Shown here: piece by piece, positions 46,175 through 56,615 of the stretch
Layout of the letters: each line of letters begins with the position of its first letter
How positions within the stretch are numbered: the first letter of the stretch is position 1
From: JAPPKS01 sp963667895
Lineage (GTDB): Bacteria; Poribacteria; WGA-4E; PCPOR2b
NCBI GenBank assembly: GCA_965223985.1
Contig: OZ245030.1
Location: 2,294,001 to 2,358,000, forward strand
Length of the DNA stretch: 64,000 bases
Direction of reading: 5' to 3'
Notes under the pieces: generated by a model
Told to the model about the DNA's origin: nothing
What the model saw: the letters and a program-made list of their open reading frames with translations, nothing else
The model's database searches: none
Made by a program: the position numbers and the translations under genes

Positions 46175-46774
46175 ATGAACGAGCTAACGATACAACCATT
46201 TGAACGCTTCCTACAACAGCAAGGTTATCAACGCATCGCAGGGGTTGACGAAGCTGGACGAGGTGCCTTGGCGGGGCCGGTCGTTGCTTCAGCCGTTATC
46301 CTTCCGTTCAACTGCCGTATCCCAGGCTTGACGGATTCAAAACAGTTGACACCCAAGCAGCGTGACGATCTGTTTGTTGAAATTCAGAAATCGGCCGTAG
46401 CTGTCAGTGTTGGTTGTGTAGACAACGAAGAAATTGATCGAGTGAATATTCTCCAGGCGACAATGTTAGCGATGCGTCAAGCCATCGAACGGATTAGTCC
46501 ATTACCGGATTACGTTCTAGTTGATGGCACACAACTTCCTCCTATCTCCTCTCGCGCCCAAGCCATTCCAAAGGGAGATTCCAGCTACCAATCAATTGCC
46601 GCTGCTTCCATCATTGCAAAGGTTAATCGGGACCGCTTTATGATTGAGTTAGACAGGGTTTATCCGCACTACGGTTTCCAACATCACAAAGGATACGGCA
46701 CTCGCCAGCATCGCCAAGCAATATCTGAAGTTGGGTCCTGTCCGATTCATCGGCGTAGTTTTAAACTTGAGTAA
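46175..46774 (+). CDS. rnhB: Ribonuclease HII
   Basis: RNase HII removes ribonucleotides from RNA-DNA hybrids and misincorporated sites. The 199-residue protein has VDEAGRGALAGPVVASAV with the first acidic pair, LTDSKQLTPKQRDDL, the DGTQL region, IAKVNRDRFM, and the C-terminal HKGYGTRQHRQAI. All usual metal ligands are present. yraN starts 1 bp after its stop codon, the common rnhB-yraN pairing. Confidence 0.94.
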   Translation: MNELTIQPFERFLQQQGYQRIAGVDEAGRGALAGPVVASAVILPFNCRIPGLTDSKQLTPKQRDDLFVEIQKSAVAVSVGCVDNEEIDRVNILQATMLAMRQAIERISPLPDYVLVDGTQLPPISSRAQAIPKGDSSYQSIAAASIIAKVNRDRFMIELDRVYPHYGFQHHKGYGTRQHRQAISEVGSCPIHRRSFKLE

Positions 46775-46775
46775 T

Positions 46776-47156
46776 ATGAGCAATTCAAAAATAAAGATTG
46801 GAAAGATTGGTGAAACGTTTGCGGTTGATTATCTCAAAGCGCAGAACTATCAGATACTTGAGCGGAATTATCGCCTGCGTTTCGGTGAGATTGACCTCAT
46901 CGCCCGGCATGGGAGACGCACTGTATTCGTCGAAGTTAAGACACGTCGTAGTCTCAAGTTTGGTACACCCCAGACCGCTGTGACACTAACCAAGCAAAAA
47001 CAGATTTCGAAGGTCGCTTTGAGTTACCTACAAAAGCATAATCTTTTGGATGCCGCCTGCCGATTTGATGTTATTGCAGTTTTCCTTTCGTTAAAATGCG
47101 AACTCATCGATCTTCAACACATTGAAAATGCATTTCAATTTCGCGCGATGGCTTGA
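46776..47156 (+). CDS. YraN family protein (UPF0102)
   Basis: This small protein of about 126 residues has the nuclease-like core LRFGEIDLIARHGRRTVFVEVKTRR, a PD-(D/E)xK-type arrangement. YraN homologues often follow rnhB, as here. The longer frame from 46731 overlaps rnhB and is disregarded in favour of ATG 46776, just after the rnhB stop. A role in nucleic acid metabolism is probable but not shown. Confidence 0.9.
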   Translation: MSNSKIKIGKIGETFAVDYLKAQNYQILERNYRLRFGEIDLIARHGRRTVFVEVKTRRSLKFGTPQTAVTLTKQKQISKVALSYLQKHNLLDAACRFDVIAVFLSLKCELIDLQHIENAFQFRAMA

Positions 47157-47203
47157 TGCCCTTTCAGCAACATCGCGAGTGAAAACATAGAAAGGGATGG
47201 TTG

Positions 47204-47887
47204 ATGCAAGCCATTATTTTATGCGGTGGGCTTTCCACACGGCTTGGTGACATAACCAAAACCATACCGAAAATCCTGTTGGATATACGTGGGCGGACGG
47301 TCCTTGAGTGGCAAATCGAACTACTGCAGCCGGTAGGCGTTGATGAAGTCATCCTGGCGTCAGGACACTTGCATGATACGCTAGTTGAGGCAGTCGGTCC
47401 AAGTTACAGTGGTGTGTCAATGCAATTCGCCAAAGAGGACAAGAGGTTGGACACGGGCGGCGCAATCAAACATGCAATGCAATATATTTGTACATCCCCT
47501 TTTTTTGTGTTGAATGGCGATGTGATGTTGGAAGACTTTGCTTTATCTACGATGTTGAATCGCTTTCAACGAGAAACAGAGGGCGTCTTACTGGGTGTGT
47601 TGGTCGAAGACATAAGTACTTATGGTGAGATTGTTTCGGACAGTCAGGATAGGATAACCGGGTTTCGTGAAAAACAACCGCTCCAGCGGCCTGGCTGTAT
47701 CAACGCTGGCGTGTATCTCTTCAATCAGTCAATGGCGAATTACTTCCCCGATCAAGATGCGTTTTCTATTGAGAAGGATGTCTTTCCGTATGTGCACAAT
47801 CTATATGTGCTCAAAGCAGCAATCAATTGGATTGACATAGGCGATCCAGGACGTCTTGGCTACGCCCGCCGGTGTTTTGGCGGATAA
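47204..47887 (+). CDS. Sugar-1-phosphate nucleotidyltransferase
   Basis: The protein has the NTP-binding signature AIILCGGLSTRLGDITKTIPK at its start, then FVLNGDVMLEDF for the metal and nucleotide, and ends near 227 residues. It fits the nucleotidyltransferase group that activates sugar-1-phosphates, such as mannose- or heptose-phosphate guanylyltransferases. The exact sugar cannot be read. ATG 47204 is preferred; a TTG directly before it is the alternative. It follows yraN by 47 bp and may be co-transcribed with it. Confidence 0.85.
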   Translation: MQAIILCGGLSTRLGDITKTIPKILLDIRGRTVLEWQIELLQPVGVDEVILASGHLHDTLVEAVGPSYSGVSMQFAKEDKRLDTGGAIKHAMQYICTSPFFVLNGDVMLEDFALSTMLNRFQRETEGVLLGVLVEDISTYGEIVSDSQDRITGFREKQPLQRPGCINAGVYLFNQSMANYFPDQDAFSIEKDVFPYVHNLYVLKAAINWIDIGDPGRLGYARRCFGG

Positions 47888-47983
47888 GTCGTCAAACTGA
47901 ATTCAAGGTGACTATTTTGTAACGAACAACTAAACAACGCATTTCCCTAGAAAAGCCGAATGACAAAATTACATGAGGAAATA

Positions 47984-50430
47984 ATGAATCCTAAGGCTTT
48001 TTGTTGCACTTTCAATGCTTGCATTGTTCGCACTTCCTCTCAGGACTGAGGAGGTGACAACCTCAATCGAGATAGAAGAGATCATCACTGTTTGGTACGC
48101 GCGTGCCGGAGCGGACTAGACTTGATTCGCCGGTGCCGGTTGATGTCATCAACGAAGACGCAATCCGAAAAACGGGACATACCGAAGTGGGTCGTGTGCT
48201 ACAGACATTGGCACCGTCGTTCAACATTTCGAGTTCCTCGATTAGCGACGGTACGGATGCGCTACGTCCCGCGACACTCAGAGGTTTGGGACCCGATCAG
48301 GTACTTGTGAACGTAAAACGGCGACACGGAAGCGCGTTGATTCACGTCAACACCTCTGTCGGCCGCGGCACAGCTGGCGTAGATATGAATGCGATTCCTG
48401 CAATTGCCATAAAACAAATCGAGATTCTGCGAGATGGCGCTTCAGCGCAATACGGCTCAGACGCGCTCGCCGGAGTCATCAGCCTTGTGCTAAAGAATGA
48501 CTACGAAGGAGCATTCGGATACTCCTACGGCTCCCCACTTACGCCGGCGATGGCGAAACGTTCACACTGAACGCCCATAAAGGGTTCAAATTCGGCAATG
48601 ATGGTACCATTCACGGCGCATTTGAATACCGAGACAGACAACCGACCAACCGTGCCGGATTGACGGGTGTGATTCAGTACCCCGACAGCGAAGCCAAGGG
48701 GGTTAATCCTGTCCAACTCACGAACGACCCCGGTAACAAAGAGCATAGCTTTGACCGCCGAAATTTTCGTATCGGCGATGCGGAATCTCGCCACGGCGGC
48801 GTTGTATTGAACCTAGACGAGCCGATTGATAGCATTTGGCAAGGGGCTACTTTCTACAGTTTCCTTGATTATTCAAACCGACAGAACACCAGTGCGGGAT
48901 TCTACCGGAGAGCCAATCAACTTAGCCGTAATCCCGAAGGGTCAGACTATCCCGATGGATTCATTCCGCTAATCAACACCAGCGTACTTGATTACTCCAT
49001 TGGAGTCGGAATCAAGCGGAAGTTCAACAGCGGTCTGCGGATGGATGCGAGTGTCGTCACTGGCGGCAATAGTTTTGTATTCAATGTCAGCAATTCACAC
49101 AATGCCTCGCTTGTTGCTGCAGAGGGCTCTAGCCCATCATCCGCTGACGCGGGTGACCTGCGGCTGTTCCTCAACACCGTGGGTCTCGATTTTACGCTTC
49201 CGACGGACTGGGGAAACGTTGCAATCGGCGGCGGATTTCGGAACGACATCTACCAAATAATCGTAGGTGAGGAAGTTTCGTACAAGGATTATGATGGTCC
49301 TGACGGCGTTTCAGGTGGCATCCAAGTATTCCCCGGCTTCCAGCCATCAAACGAGGTGAACGAACTCCGTACTGCTTTCGCTTCTATACGGATGTAGAGC
49401 TAAACCCCATCAAATCTGTGTTCGTCGATCCTGCGGCACGCGTCGAGAACTATAGTGATTTTGGATCTACCGTCAACGGCAAGCTTGCGCTTCGTGGTTC
49501 AGCAAGTACAGGATTTCGCGCGCCCTCTATGCAGCAACTGTATTTCAACAACGTAAGCACGCAATTCAATACCGTTGATTGTCAGTCGGTCGCCCAAGGA
49601 ATTGGCACATTCCGAAACGATAGTGAGATTGCAAGAGCTGTCGGGATTCCTGAGTTCGCGGAAGAGACTGCGGTGAATATCAGCAGTGGATTCATACTCC
49701 GTCCACTGCCCCGATTGACGCTGACAGCAGATCTTTATCGGGCAACCATAAGCGACCGCATAATTATTAGTGGACGGCTCGCGAGCGGCGATGAAGGGAT
49801 TCCGTCAGAAATTAGAAAGAGTCTCGTAGATTCAGGTGTTGCAGGCGCACAGTTTTTCATGAACGCAGCGGACACCCAAACGCAGGGGGTAGATGTTGTT
49901 GCGTCCTATACTTATCCAGTGTCTGAGCAAGGAACTCTCGCGTTCAACTTCGCTGGAAACTTCACGGAGACGGAGATTACTGACGTAAATCTTCCTGCGA
50001 ATCTCCCTGAGTCCCTCTTCACCGAGCCAGACCGCTCTATCATTGAGGCGTGGCAACCTAAAGACCGGGTTTCAATGTCAACCCGATATTCGGGCGGCGC
50101 TCTGACTATGGACTACGCAGTCCATCGGTATGGAGAATACACCGTGATTGATGGCGGCAAGAGCCAAACCTTTACCCCGAAGTATCTTATCGACATTCAA
50201 ATTAGGTACGGATTGGGAGAGTACGGTCGAATCAAAATCGGAGCGAATAACCTGTTCAACGTCACCCCGGATGAAAACTGTATTGGTCAATCGCGAGGCG
50301 GGAAAATCGTGGATCCATGGGGGCAACGTTATTGTTGATTCGCCGGGTGTATTCACCTATTCGCGGCGTTCTGCACCGTTTGGGTTTCGACGGCGGGCTG
50401 TACTATATCGGCTGGGAGAATGCGTTTTAA
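47984..50430 (+). pseudogene. TonB-dependent receptor, heavily frameshifted
   Basis: A signal-like start (LFVALSMLALFALPL) and then plug-domain sequence can be followed through several frames: GTRVPERTRLDSPVPVDVIN, KTGHTEVGRVLQTLAP, VVLRDGASAQYGSDALAGVI-type IEILRDGASAQYGSDALAGV, and beta-barrel parts to NNLFNVTPDENC. Breaks are visible near 47998, 48095, 48540, 49385, 50310 and 50390. Joining the frames recovers GGLYYIGWENAF with a stop at 50430, an expected barrel end in Phe. No single frame codes a whole receptor. Ligand is unknown; a siderophore or polymer receptor would be typical. Confidence 0.8.
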
Positions 50431-50764
50431 ACGGTATCTGGCGCTCGACCCAAGTCGAACAATTCGGTTGAGGCGGGGAACGTCCTGCCTCAACCAACTC
50501 ACGTGGATGGGGCATAAACAGTGGAGGTTTACTTGAAAGGACACGCATTAAGTGCCTATGTGAGGAGCCTTAATCCGCCCTTGAGAAGCTATTTTGGGGT
50601 AGGTGTTTTGAAAATCCAATTATTTTGAGACTCATTTGACTAGAAAAACGGCTCTTCCACCTAGATATTGGGACATAACGCTTGAGGTTTAGCTTTGTGT
50701 GCGAACCTGTAGGTGCTTCTGCCAACGCACAAGACCTTGGAACTGAAACGGAATTGGAGAAGAC
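50431..50764. other. Gap after the receptor pseudogene, with a hairpin
   Basis: About 330 bp. It contains GGTTGAGGC (50466-50474) and GCCTCAACC (50487-50495), a 9-bp hairpin without a T-run that may end the old receptor transcript. Nothing else was recognised before the next gene. Confidence 0.4.
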
Positions 50765-51589
50765 ATGCTGGGTGCTATTATAGGCGATATCGCCGGATCC
50801 TTGTACGAGAGCAGACGGTACGTGATAAAAACCAAGGATTTTCCTTTCTTTGGGAATTGTTGCCGTTTCACAGATGATTCGGTCTGTACTGTCGCTGTCG
50901 CAGATATTCTGCTGCATGACCTACCACCCGCGGAGACGATGCAGAAGTGGTGCCGACGTTACCCGCGGCGTGGCTACGGCGGAAATTTTGGACGCTGGAT
51001 TCATGCCAATCCGCCCAAACCCTATAACAGTTACGGCAATGGCGCAGCGATGCGTATCTCTCCAGCGGCGTTCATAAACCGCACTGATCTGGATGCTGCA
51101 CTTCTTGCCTCCGACAAGGCAACCGAGATTACCCACAATCACCCTGAGGGTATGAAAGGCGCGCGGGCAACTACACACGCTATCTGGCTCGCGTATCAAG
51201 GCGAGCCTCAAGAGCACATCCGCCAAGTTATCGCCGCCGAATACGGTTACGATCTTGCCCAGACAGTAGACGAAATTCGTCCCAATTATCCACCTAAGTA
51301 TCCTTCGGAATTCACTCCCGGGTTTCCTACCCGCGTGACCTGCATGGGATCGGTTCCCCAGGCGATAACATGTGCGCTTGAATCAGTGAGTTTTGAAGAC
51401 GCTGTGCGTAATGCCATCTCCCTCGGTGGTGATTCTGACACGCTTGCTGCCATTGCAGGATCGATTGCTGAGGCATTGCACGACGACATTCCAAATGAAT
51501 TCAAACAACAAGCAGAAGAACGTTATCTTTACCATGCCCCAGACATCCTTAAAGTGATACAAGATATGTATCAAACTTTTGATAATTGA
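50765..51589 (+). CDS. ADP-ribosylglycohydrolase family protein
   Basis: The 274-residue protein has the two-magnesium motifs of ADP-ribosyl-glycohydrolases: FTDDSVCTVAVADIL near the start, GNGAAMRISPAAF, THNHPEGMKGA, and SLGGDSDTLAAIAGSIAEA at the end. It removes ADP-ribose from proteins or other targets. Similarity to the DraG/ARH branch is clear, but the target is unknown. A short decayed C-terminal relic of a second copy is present at 59500-59620. Confidence 0.92.
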   Translation: MLGAIIGDIAGSLYESRRYVIKTKDFPFFGNCCRFTDDSVCTVAVADILLHDLPPAETMQKWCRRYPRRGYGGNFGRWIHANPPKPYNSYGNGAAMRISPAAFINRTDLDAALLASDKATEITHNHPEGMKGARATTHAIWLAYQGEPQEHIRQVIAAEYGYDLAQTVDEIRPNYPPKYPSEFTPGFPTRVTCMGSVPQAITCALESVSFEDAVRNAISLGGDSDTLAAIAGSIAEALHDDIPNEFKQQAEERYLYHAPDILKVIQDMYQTFDN

Positions 51590-51735
51590 ATCTGCCAAGG
51601 TTCGTCCGTGTATTTCCCCATAATGAAATTCCTTTTTTCCAGTTATCGAACGCCGGTTCACTTCGGTGAGCGTAGATTATCACGTTCTATTGAATCGGGA
51701 TGCTCAGTGCAAGGAGGCATAGCAGGAGAGAGACC

Positions 51736-52440
51736 ATGGATCTCCAGGAAGCCAAAATACAATTAGACGATGAAGGCTATTGCGTGTTGGAAGATCAAAT
51801 AGATGTGCACGAAGCCGATTGCCTCAACAGACGAGCGCGCTCGCTGATGGAGCCTACTCAGGCGCAAGATAAGTATCTTAGCTTGGAGGGCTCGTTGGAC
51901 CTTATTCCGGAGCTTGCGCCGCTATGCATCCATCCTTCAATTCTTGAATTGGCAGAAACGGTGCTCGGGGAAAATTTTATCCTTGCAAATAATGTTGCCA
52001 TGAAGTGGTGTAAACCTGGCGCGGGAGCTGGAGGTTTACATGTGGATTGGCCGTTACCTGGGGTACCCCAACCTTGGCCTATTTCGCCCACAGGCTTAGC
52101 TGCTTTCTGGATGCTCACGGATTTCACAGCGAAGAACGGTGCGACCGCGGTTATACCCTTTAGCCATCATACGCGGCGCGGTCCCACAACCAACCGCACA
52201 TATCCACTAGAAATTCCTGTCATCGGGAAAAAGGGGTCGGTGTTAGTTTTTGTCAACGGACTTTGGCATCGCAGCGGCGCGAACACAACCCGAAATAGGA
52301 ATCGTATGGCTGCCAGCGTCTTTTACGTACCCTCGTTTATCTACCGCCCCAAAGACGGCTGGCCGAATATGAAGCGTGATGTCTACAATAAATTGCCGCG
52401 GCGTTTGCAGCAACTGTTGGCGCGTTCGGTTGAAGAATAA
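51736..52440 (+). CDS. PhyH family Fe(II)/2-oxoglutarate oxygenase, HxD intact
   Basis: The 234-residue protein starts at ATG 51736, with GGAGAGA upstream; an earlier in-frame start at 51700 lacks a good site. It has GGLHVDW (His102, Asp104), distal LWHRSGAN (His178), and a following arginine region NRNRMAAS for 2-oxoglutarate. These are the three iron ligands of phytanoyl-CoA dioxygenase-type enzymes, which hydroxylate or otherwise oxidise C-H bonds. Its neighbour 44 bp downstream is a close paralogue. Substrates are unknown; no carrier protein or CoA ligase is near. Confidence 0.88.
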   Translation: MDLQEAKIQLDDEGYCVLEDQIDVHEADCLNRRARSLMEPTQAQDKYLSLEGSLDLIPELAPLCIHPSILELAETVLGENFILANNVAMKWCKPGAGAGGLHVDWPLPGVPQPWPISPTGLAAFWMLTDFTAKNGATAVIPFSHHTRRGPTTNRTYPLEIPVIGKKGSVLVFVNGLWHRSGANTTRNRNRMAASVFYVPSFIYRPKDGWPNMKRDVYNKLPRRLQQLLARSVEE

Positions 52441-52484
52441 TGTGGAGATTGGATGGTTTTCAATAACAGTGAGAGCAGAAGAAA

Positions 52485-53198
52485 ATGGAATTGAAAGAAG
52501 CCAAGAGGCAGTTGGACGAGCAAGGCTATTGTATATTGGAAGATCAGCTAGATCCCGATGAAGCTAGTCATCTCGATGCACAGGCGCGATCTTTGATGGA
52601 ACGCCAGAAAGAGCACATCTGGGGTACGAATGGATATCTCAGTCTGGAAGGGGCGTTGAATCCCATGCCGGAGCTAGCTCCGCTGTGCACTCATCCCGCC
52701 ATTCTTGAATTGGTGGAAATGGTACTCGGGGAGAATTTTATCCTCGCGAACAATGTAGCGATGAAGTGGTGTAAGCCTGGTGCGAAGCTGGGGGGACTTC
52801 ATTCAGCCTGGGCGGCAAAGGAGAGATCACATGCGTTTGTGGATTATTCGATAGATCTCCAGGTCTTCTGGATGCTTACGGACTTTACGGCTGAAAATGG
52901 TGCTACGATGGTTGTGCCTTTTAGTCACCATTCGCGACGCTCGCCGACACAAGAGAGCTATCCGCAGGAAATTCCCGTCGTTGGAAAAAAAGGCTCAGTG
53001 TTCGCTTTCTACGACACACTTTGGCATCGCAGTGGCGCCAACACTAGTCACGACCAGCATCGCATGGCTGCCAATATCCTTTATCTCCCCTGGTATATTT
53101 ATATACAGACGGGACAATGGCCGCCGGTGAAGCGCGAGCTCTGCAATCAATTTTCACCCCGCTTGCAGGAGTTGCTTGCGCGGTCGGTTGAAAAATGA
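52485..53198 (+). CDS. PhyH family paralogue with HxA in place of HxD
   Basis: The 237-residue protein aligns along its length with the previous gene (AKRQLDEQGYCILEDQLDP, ILANNVAMKWCKPGAKLGG, FWMLTDFTAENGAT). In the iron site the reading is GLHSAW: His106-Ser107-Ala108 where the partner has His-Val-Asp. The codon is GCC, two bases from GAT, so one miscalled base cannot explain it. The distal His181 (TLWHRSGAN) and the later Arg193 are kept. HxA is the signature of SyrB2-like non-heme iron halogenases, where the missing carboxylate leaves room for chloride. An inactive paralogue is the other explanation. Confidence 0.8.
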   Translation: MELKEAKRQLDEQGYCILEDQLDPDEASHLDAQARSLMERQKEHIWGTNGYLSLEGALNPMPELAPLCTHPAILELVEMVLGENFILANNVAMKWCKPGAKLGGLHSAWAAKERSHAFVDYSIDLQVFWMLTDFTAENGATMVVPFSHHSRRSPTQESYPQEIPVVGKKGSVFAFYDTLWHRSGANTSHDQHRMAANILYLPWYIYIQTGQWPPVKRELCNQFSPRLQELLARSVEK

Positions 53199-53420
53199 TT
53201 GATGATGTACTGCTACGTGATACTTTACCCTTCGACCCGCACACTCATCTAAACCCGTACCGGCTACTCCTCCCTTCATTGCCATGATGATTGAACGAAA
53301 TTGCGTACCCTTGGAGTTAGAGTTACCTCTACAATTTGCAGAGCCTTAAGCCACCGTTTGGCTAGCGAGGCGAGTCATAACGTACCCCATGAAGGGGTAC
53401 CTTGACGGTTGGAGGACATT

Positions 53421-55250
53421 GTGAACACTGAAAAAACTGACGGGCTACCGACGTGGGATTTGTCGGACCTTTATTCAGACATGGATGCCCCGGAGCTAGA
53501 AAAAGACTTGACCTCGATGGTTGCTCAAGCAGCGGCGTTTGAACAGGGATACAAAGGGCGTATTGTCCGCGCGGATGTAACCGCCGATTTGCTCCGATCG
53601 GCGCTAGAAGCCTATGAAGCGCTGCTCCAGGCGGAGTACAAGCCCGGAGCATTTGCTAGTCTCCTGTTTTCGACCGATACCGCGGATAGCCGACGCGGTG
53701 CACTCCTACAACGAACACGAGAGGTCGGCTCAGCGGCGGCAAAGCATTTAATTTTCTTCGATCTCGAAATTGGAAACATTCCGCAGGACACTTTTGATGA
53801 CATCATCGCTCAGCCGCAACTGGAACCCTACCGTCATTATCTGCAACTCCAACGTGAACTTGCAAAACACAACTTAAGCGAGGCGGAGGAAAGAATTCTG
53901 GAGGATACTGCCAATACGCGCGGTCGAGCATTTGGACGGCTATTCACCGAGATAACATCGCGTCAAATCTTCCGCGTTGGCGAAAATGAGTTGACCCAAA
54001 GCGAACTACTTGCACGCTTCCACGACCCCAACCGTGAAACGCGCAAGGCTGCTTCAGCCGCGTTGACAGATACGCTCAAAGAAGGCGCCCACATACTGAC
54101 TTTCATCTTCAATATGTTACTTCACGAAAAGCAGGTGATAGATCGATTGCGCGGCTTTCCAACGCCAGAAGCGGCTCGTCACCTTGACAATGAGATAGAC
54201 GAGGCAGTAGTCAACATGATCGTGGACGTGTGTGTAGACAACTATGAAACCGTCGCCGACTATTATCACCTAAAGCGAGAGCTATTGGCGCTGGATGAGT
54301 TGACGCACTACGATCGATATGCCCCCATCACGAGTAAGTGTACAAAGTTCTCATTCGATGAAGCAAAAGACATTGTACTCGACGCTTTTGGGCAATTCTC
54401 AACACAACTCGCCGAAATTACCGAACCGTTCTTCAGTAGACGTTGGATTGACGCTGCCCTGCGAACAGGCAAACAGGGCGGAGCTTATTGTGCGGGTATC
54501 ACTCCTGATTTACATCCTTATATCCTCATGAATTACACCGATGAGCCACGCGACGTGATGACGTTAGCACACGAATTGGGGCACGGTATTCATGATGTCC
54601 TTGCAAGCAAACAGAACCTGCTTAACTACTACCCTGTATTACCGCTAGCAGAAACGGCGAGCACCTTTGGGGAAATGCTGGTATTCGACGCGTTGCAAAC
54701 TACGTTGTCCTCGCCACAAGAGCGACTGGCTCTGTTGTGCGGAAAGGTTGAAGACACTTTCGCCACGGTATTTCGTCAGATTGCGATGTATCGCTTCGAG
54801 CGAGATGCTCATCGCCTACGGCGTGAAAAGGGCGAGCAGCCTACGGAAGCCTACTGTGAGCTCTGGCAGCGCACGATGCAGGAGATGTTCGGCGACTCAC
54901 TAACGTTGGGCGAAGAACACCAGTGGTGGTGGCTTTGCATCCCACACATTAACCGAAGTCCGTTTTACGTCTATGCTTATGCTTTCGGCGAGTTGCTGGT
55001 GCTGTCACTTTATGCGAAGTATCAACACGAAGGCGAAGCGTTTGTGCCCACCTACTTTGATCTGTTGCGCGCGGGTGGATCTGCACCGCCTGCACAACTA
55101 ATCGCTAACATGAGTATTGACATCACATCTTCTGACTTCTGGCAGGGGGGATGCAATCTGATTCACCAAAGAGTCGAGCAGGCGAAGGAACTGGCGAAGG
55201 TAGTAGCGGGCATTAAGCCGAGAAACAGTGATCCGTCTCTTTCGAAGTGA
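53421..55250 (+). CDS. M3 family oligoendopeptidase (PepF-like)
   Basis: The zinc site is TLAHELGHGIHDVLASKQ with HExxH, and the third ligand glutamate is in PLAETASTFGEML about 25 residues later. The 609-residue length suits oligoendopeptidase F. The preferred start is GTG 53421, with GGAGG 5 nt before it. N-terminal PTWDLSDLYSDMD is typical of the family. It degrades short peptides in the cytoplasm. The reading frame is intact although neighbouring genes are decayed. Confidence 0.92.
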   Translation: MNTEKTDGLPTWDLSDLYSDMDAPELEKDLTSMVAQAAAFEQGYKGRIVRADVTADLLRSALEAYEALLQAEYKPGAFASLLFSTDTADSRRGALLQRTREVGSAAAKHLIFFDLEIGNIPQDTFDDIIAQPQLEPYRHYLQLQRELAKHNLSEAEERILEDTANTRGRAFGRLFTEITSRQIFRVGENELTQSELLARFHDPNRETRKAASAALTDTLKEGAHILTFIFNMLLHEKQVIDRLRGFPTPEAARHLDNEIDEAVVNMIVDVCVDNYETVADYYHLKRELLALDELTHYDRYAPITSKCTKFSFDEAKDIVLDAFGQFSTQLAEITEPFFSRRWIDAALRTGKQGGAYCAGITPDLHPYILMNYTDEPRDVMTLAHELGHGIHDVLASKQNLLNYYPVLPLAETASTFGEMLVFDALQTTLSSPQERLALLCGKVEDTFATVFRQIAMYRFERDAHRLRREKGEQPTEAYCELWQRTMQEMFGDSLTLGEEHQWWWLCIPHINRSPFYVYAYAFGELLVLSLYAKYQHEGEAFVPTYFDLLRAGGSAPPAQLIANMSIDITSSDFWQGGCNLIHQRVEQAKELAKVVAGIKPRNSDPSLSK

Positions 55251-55263
55251 TGCCGGTAGCAAG

Positions 55264-56477
55264 ATGAATTTACACGGTCAACGGAATCGCGTTTTCAACT
55301 ACCTCGAATCCATCCCAGTTCAATGTTTCGGCGTAGCTATATTCTTTTGGATTTACCACAAGTTCCTTGTCTACCTGATGAGGGTGAAGGGAATGAATCT
55401 TGGAGCGGTAAAATTCCATAGCCACGTTGGTCCGTTCTATGCGGAACCACAAACCAACCTGAGCTTGTGGATACTTCCGGCGTCAATTGTCCTCGTTGGG
55501 TTCCTACTGATTTGCCGAAAAGTCCTCTTCGAACAAGCTACGCGAATCCCTAAGCTTTTAGTGATTCTATACTGAGCTTTCTTGCAATCGGCATCAGCGT
55601 TGCGATGATTGATGGCTATCGAGAGGTAGATGGATAACGCATGCCCGCGCTCCTCGAACCGTACACACGAACAAGCCTAGAATACTATGGCGATGTACCG
55701 AGAGTCGACACGGCGGGGCTCCGATCATTCCTGCGAGACTACGCGAAACTGGAACCGTTCCAAACACTATCCGGACATGCCCAAATCCATCTACCGGGCG
55801 GCATTCTGTTTCTGTGGATGGTCAGTAAATGCTTTAGCTATAATCTGCTGACTGCCTCGCTTGCATCGATCTGCTTTACGAGTTTAACCGTAATTCCAAT
55901 CTTTTGGATTGCGAATGACTTGTACAGTGCTATGGGTGGGCGGTACGCGACCGTGCTATTTTTGATTATGCCCAACTTCGTCATGTTCACGACGACATCC
56001 ATGGATGGCCGTTCGGCGTCTTCCCCATCGTGAGCATCTGCCTGTTTTACAAAGCCACCTCATCCCGAACAACGCTTTACGCTATCTTAACAGGAATCAC
56101 ACTGGGATTTGGGATGTTGATGACCTTTTCAACTGTTTTCATCGGTCTGGTTTCTGGTGTTGTGACGCTGCTTACACTGATGATGGATCGACAAAGGTTC
56201 AAAGGTTTATTGACGGTATTATTGATTGCTGGTGCGGCAGATTCTGCGAATGTTTTGGCGAAGGGACATCTATGCCATTGGCTATTTAGTCTCGTTGCTT
56301 GTGGTTGCTTTTTCTACGCTGTACACCATGGAAGTCGAACGTATCTGGATTTTAATGGCGCCGTTTGTTGTGATTCCGGTCGCGAAGTATCTTCGCGATC
56401 TCTGCGATCATCAACAGAGCACCTCTCCTTTCTATATGGGTTGCGGGAATGTTGTGCCTTCAATTGATTCTGTTTGA
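55264..56477 (+). pseudogene. Multi-spanning membrane glycosyltransferase-like gene, broken in several frames
   Basis: Segments in at least three frames read as one hydrophobic protein. The parts are VAIFFWIYHKFLVYLM at the start, LSFLAIGISVAMIDGYREV, ALLEPYTRTSLEYYGDVPRV, HLPGGILFLWMVSKCFSYN, GITLGFGMLMTFSTVFIG, and IYAIGYLVSLLVVAFSTLYTMEVERIWI. Breaks lie near 55574 (stop then shift), at 55635-55637 (in-frame TAA), near 56025, and near 56275. The LPGG-type loop resembles polyisoprenyl-sugar glycosyltransferases of the GT39/ArnT kind, but no catalytic motif is complete. Identity as GT is moderate; as a decayed membrane gene it is firm. Confidence 0.65.
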
Positions 56478-56615
56478 AGCTACACTATATACGTATTGGT
56501 AGGGCGAAGATGAAGAGGGAGAACGTTATCTGATGACTTCCAGCTCCCTCTGGCAACGGGGGGAACTCTCCGATGGCAGCGACAACGTGTGCAAACCATC
56601 CTCATTACTAATACA

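Noticed and set aside
50466..50495. Intrinsic terminator after the receptor pseudogene
   Set aside because: The stem is good but there is no T-run, so it is noted only as a hairpin.
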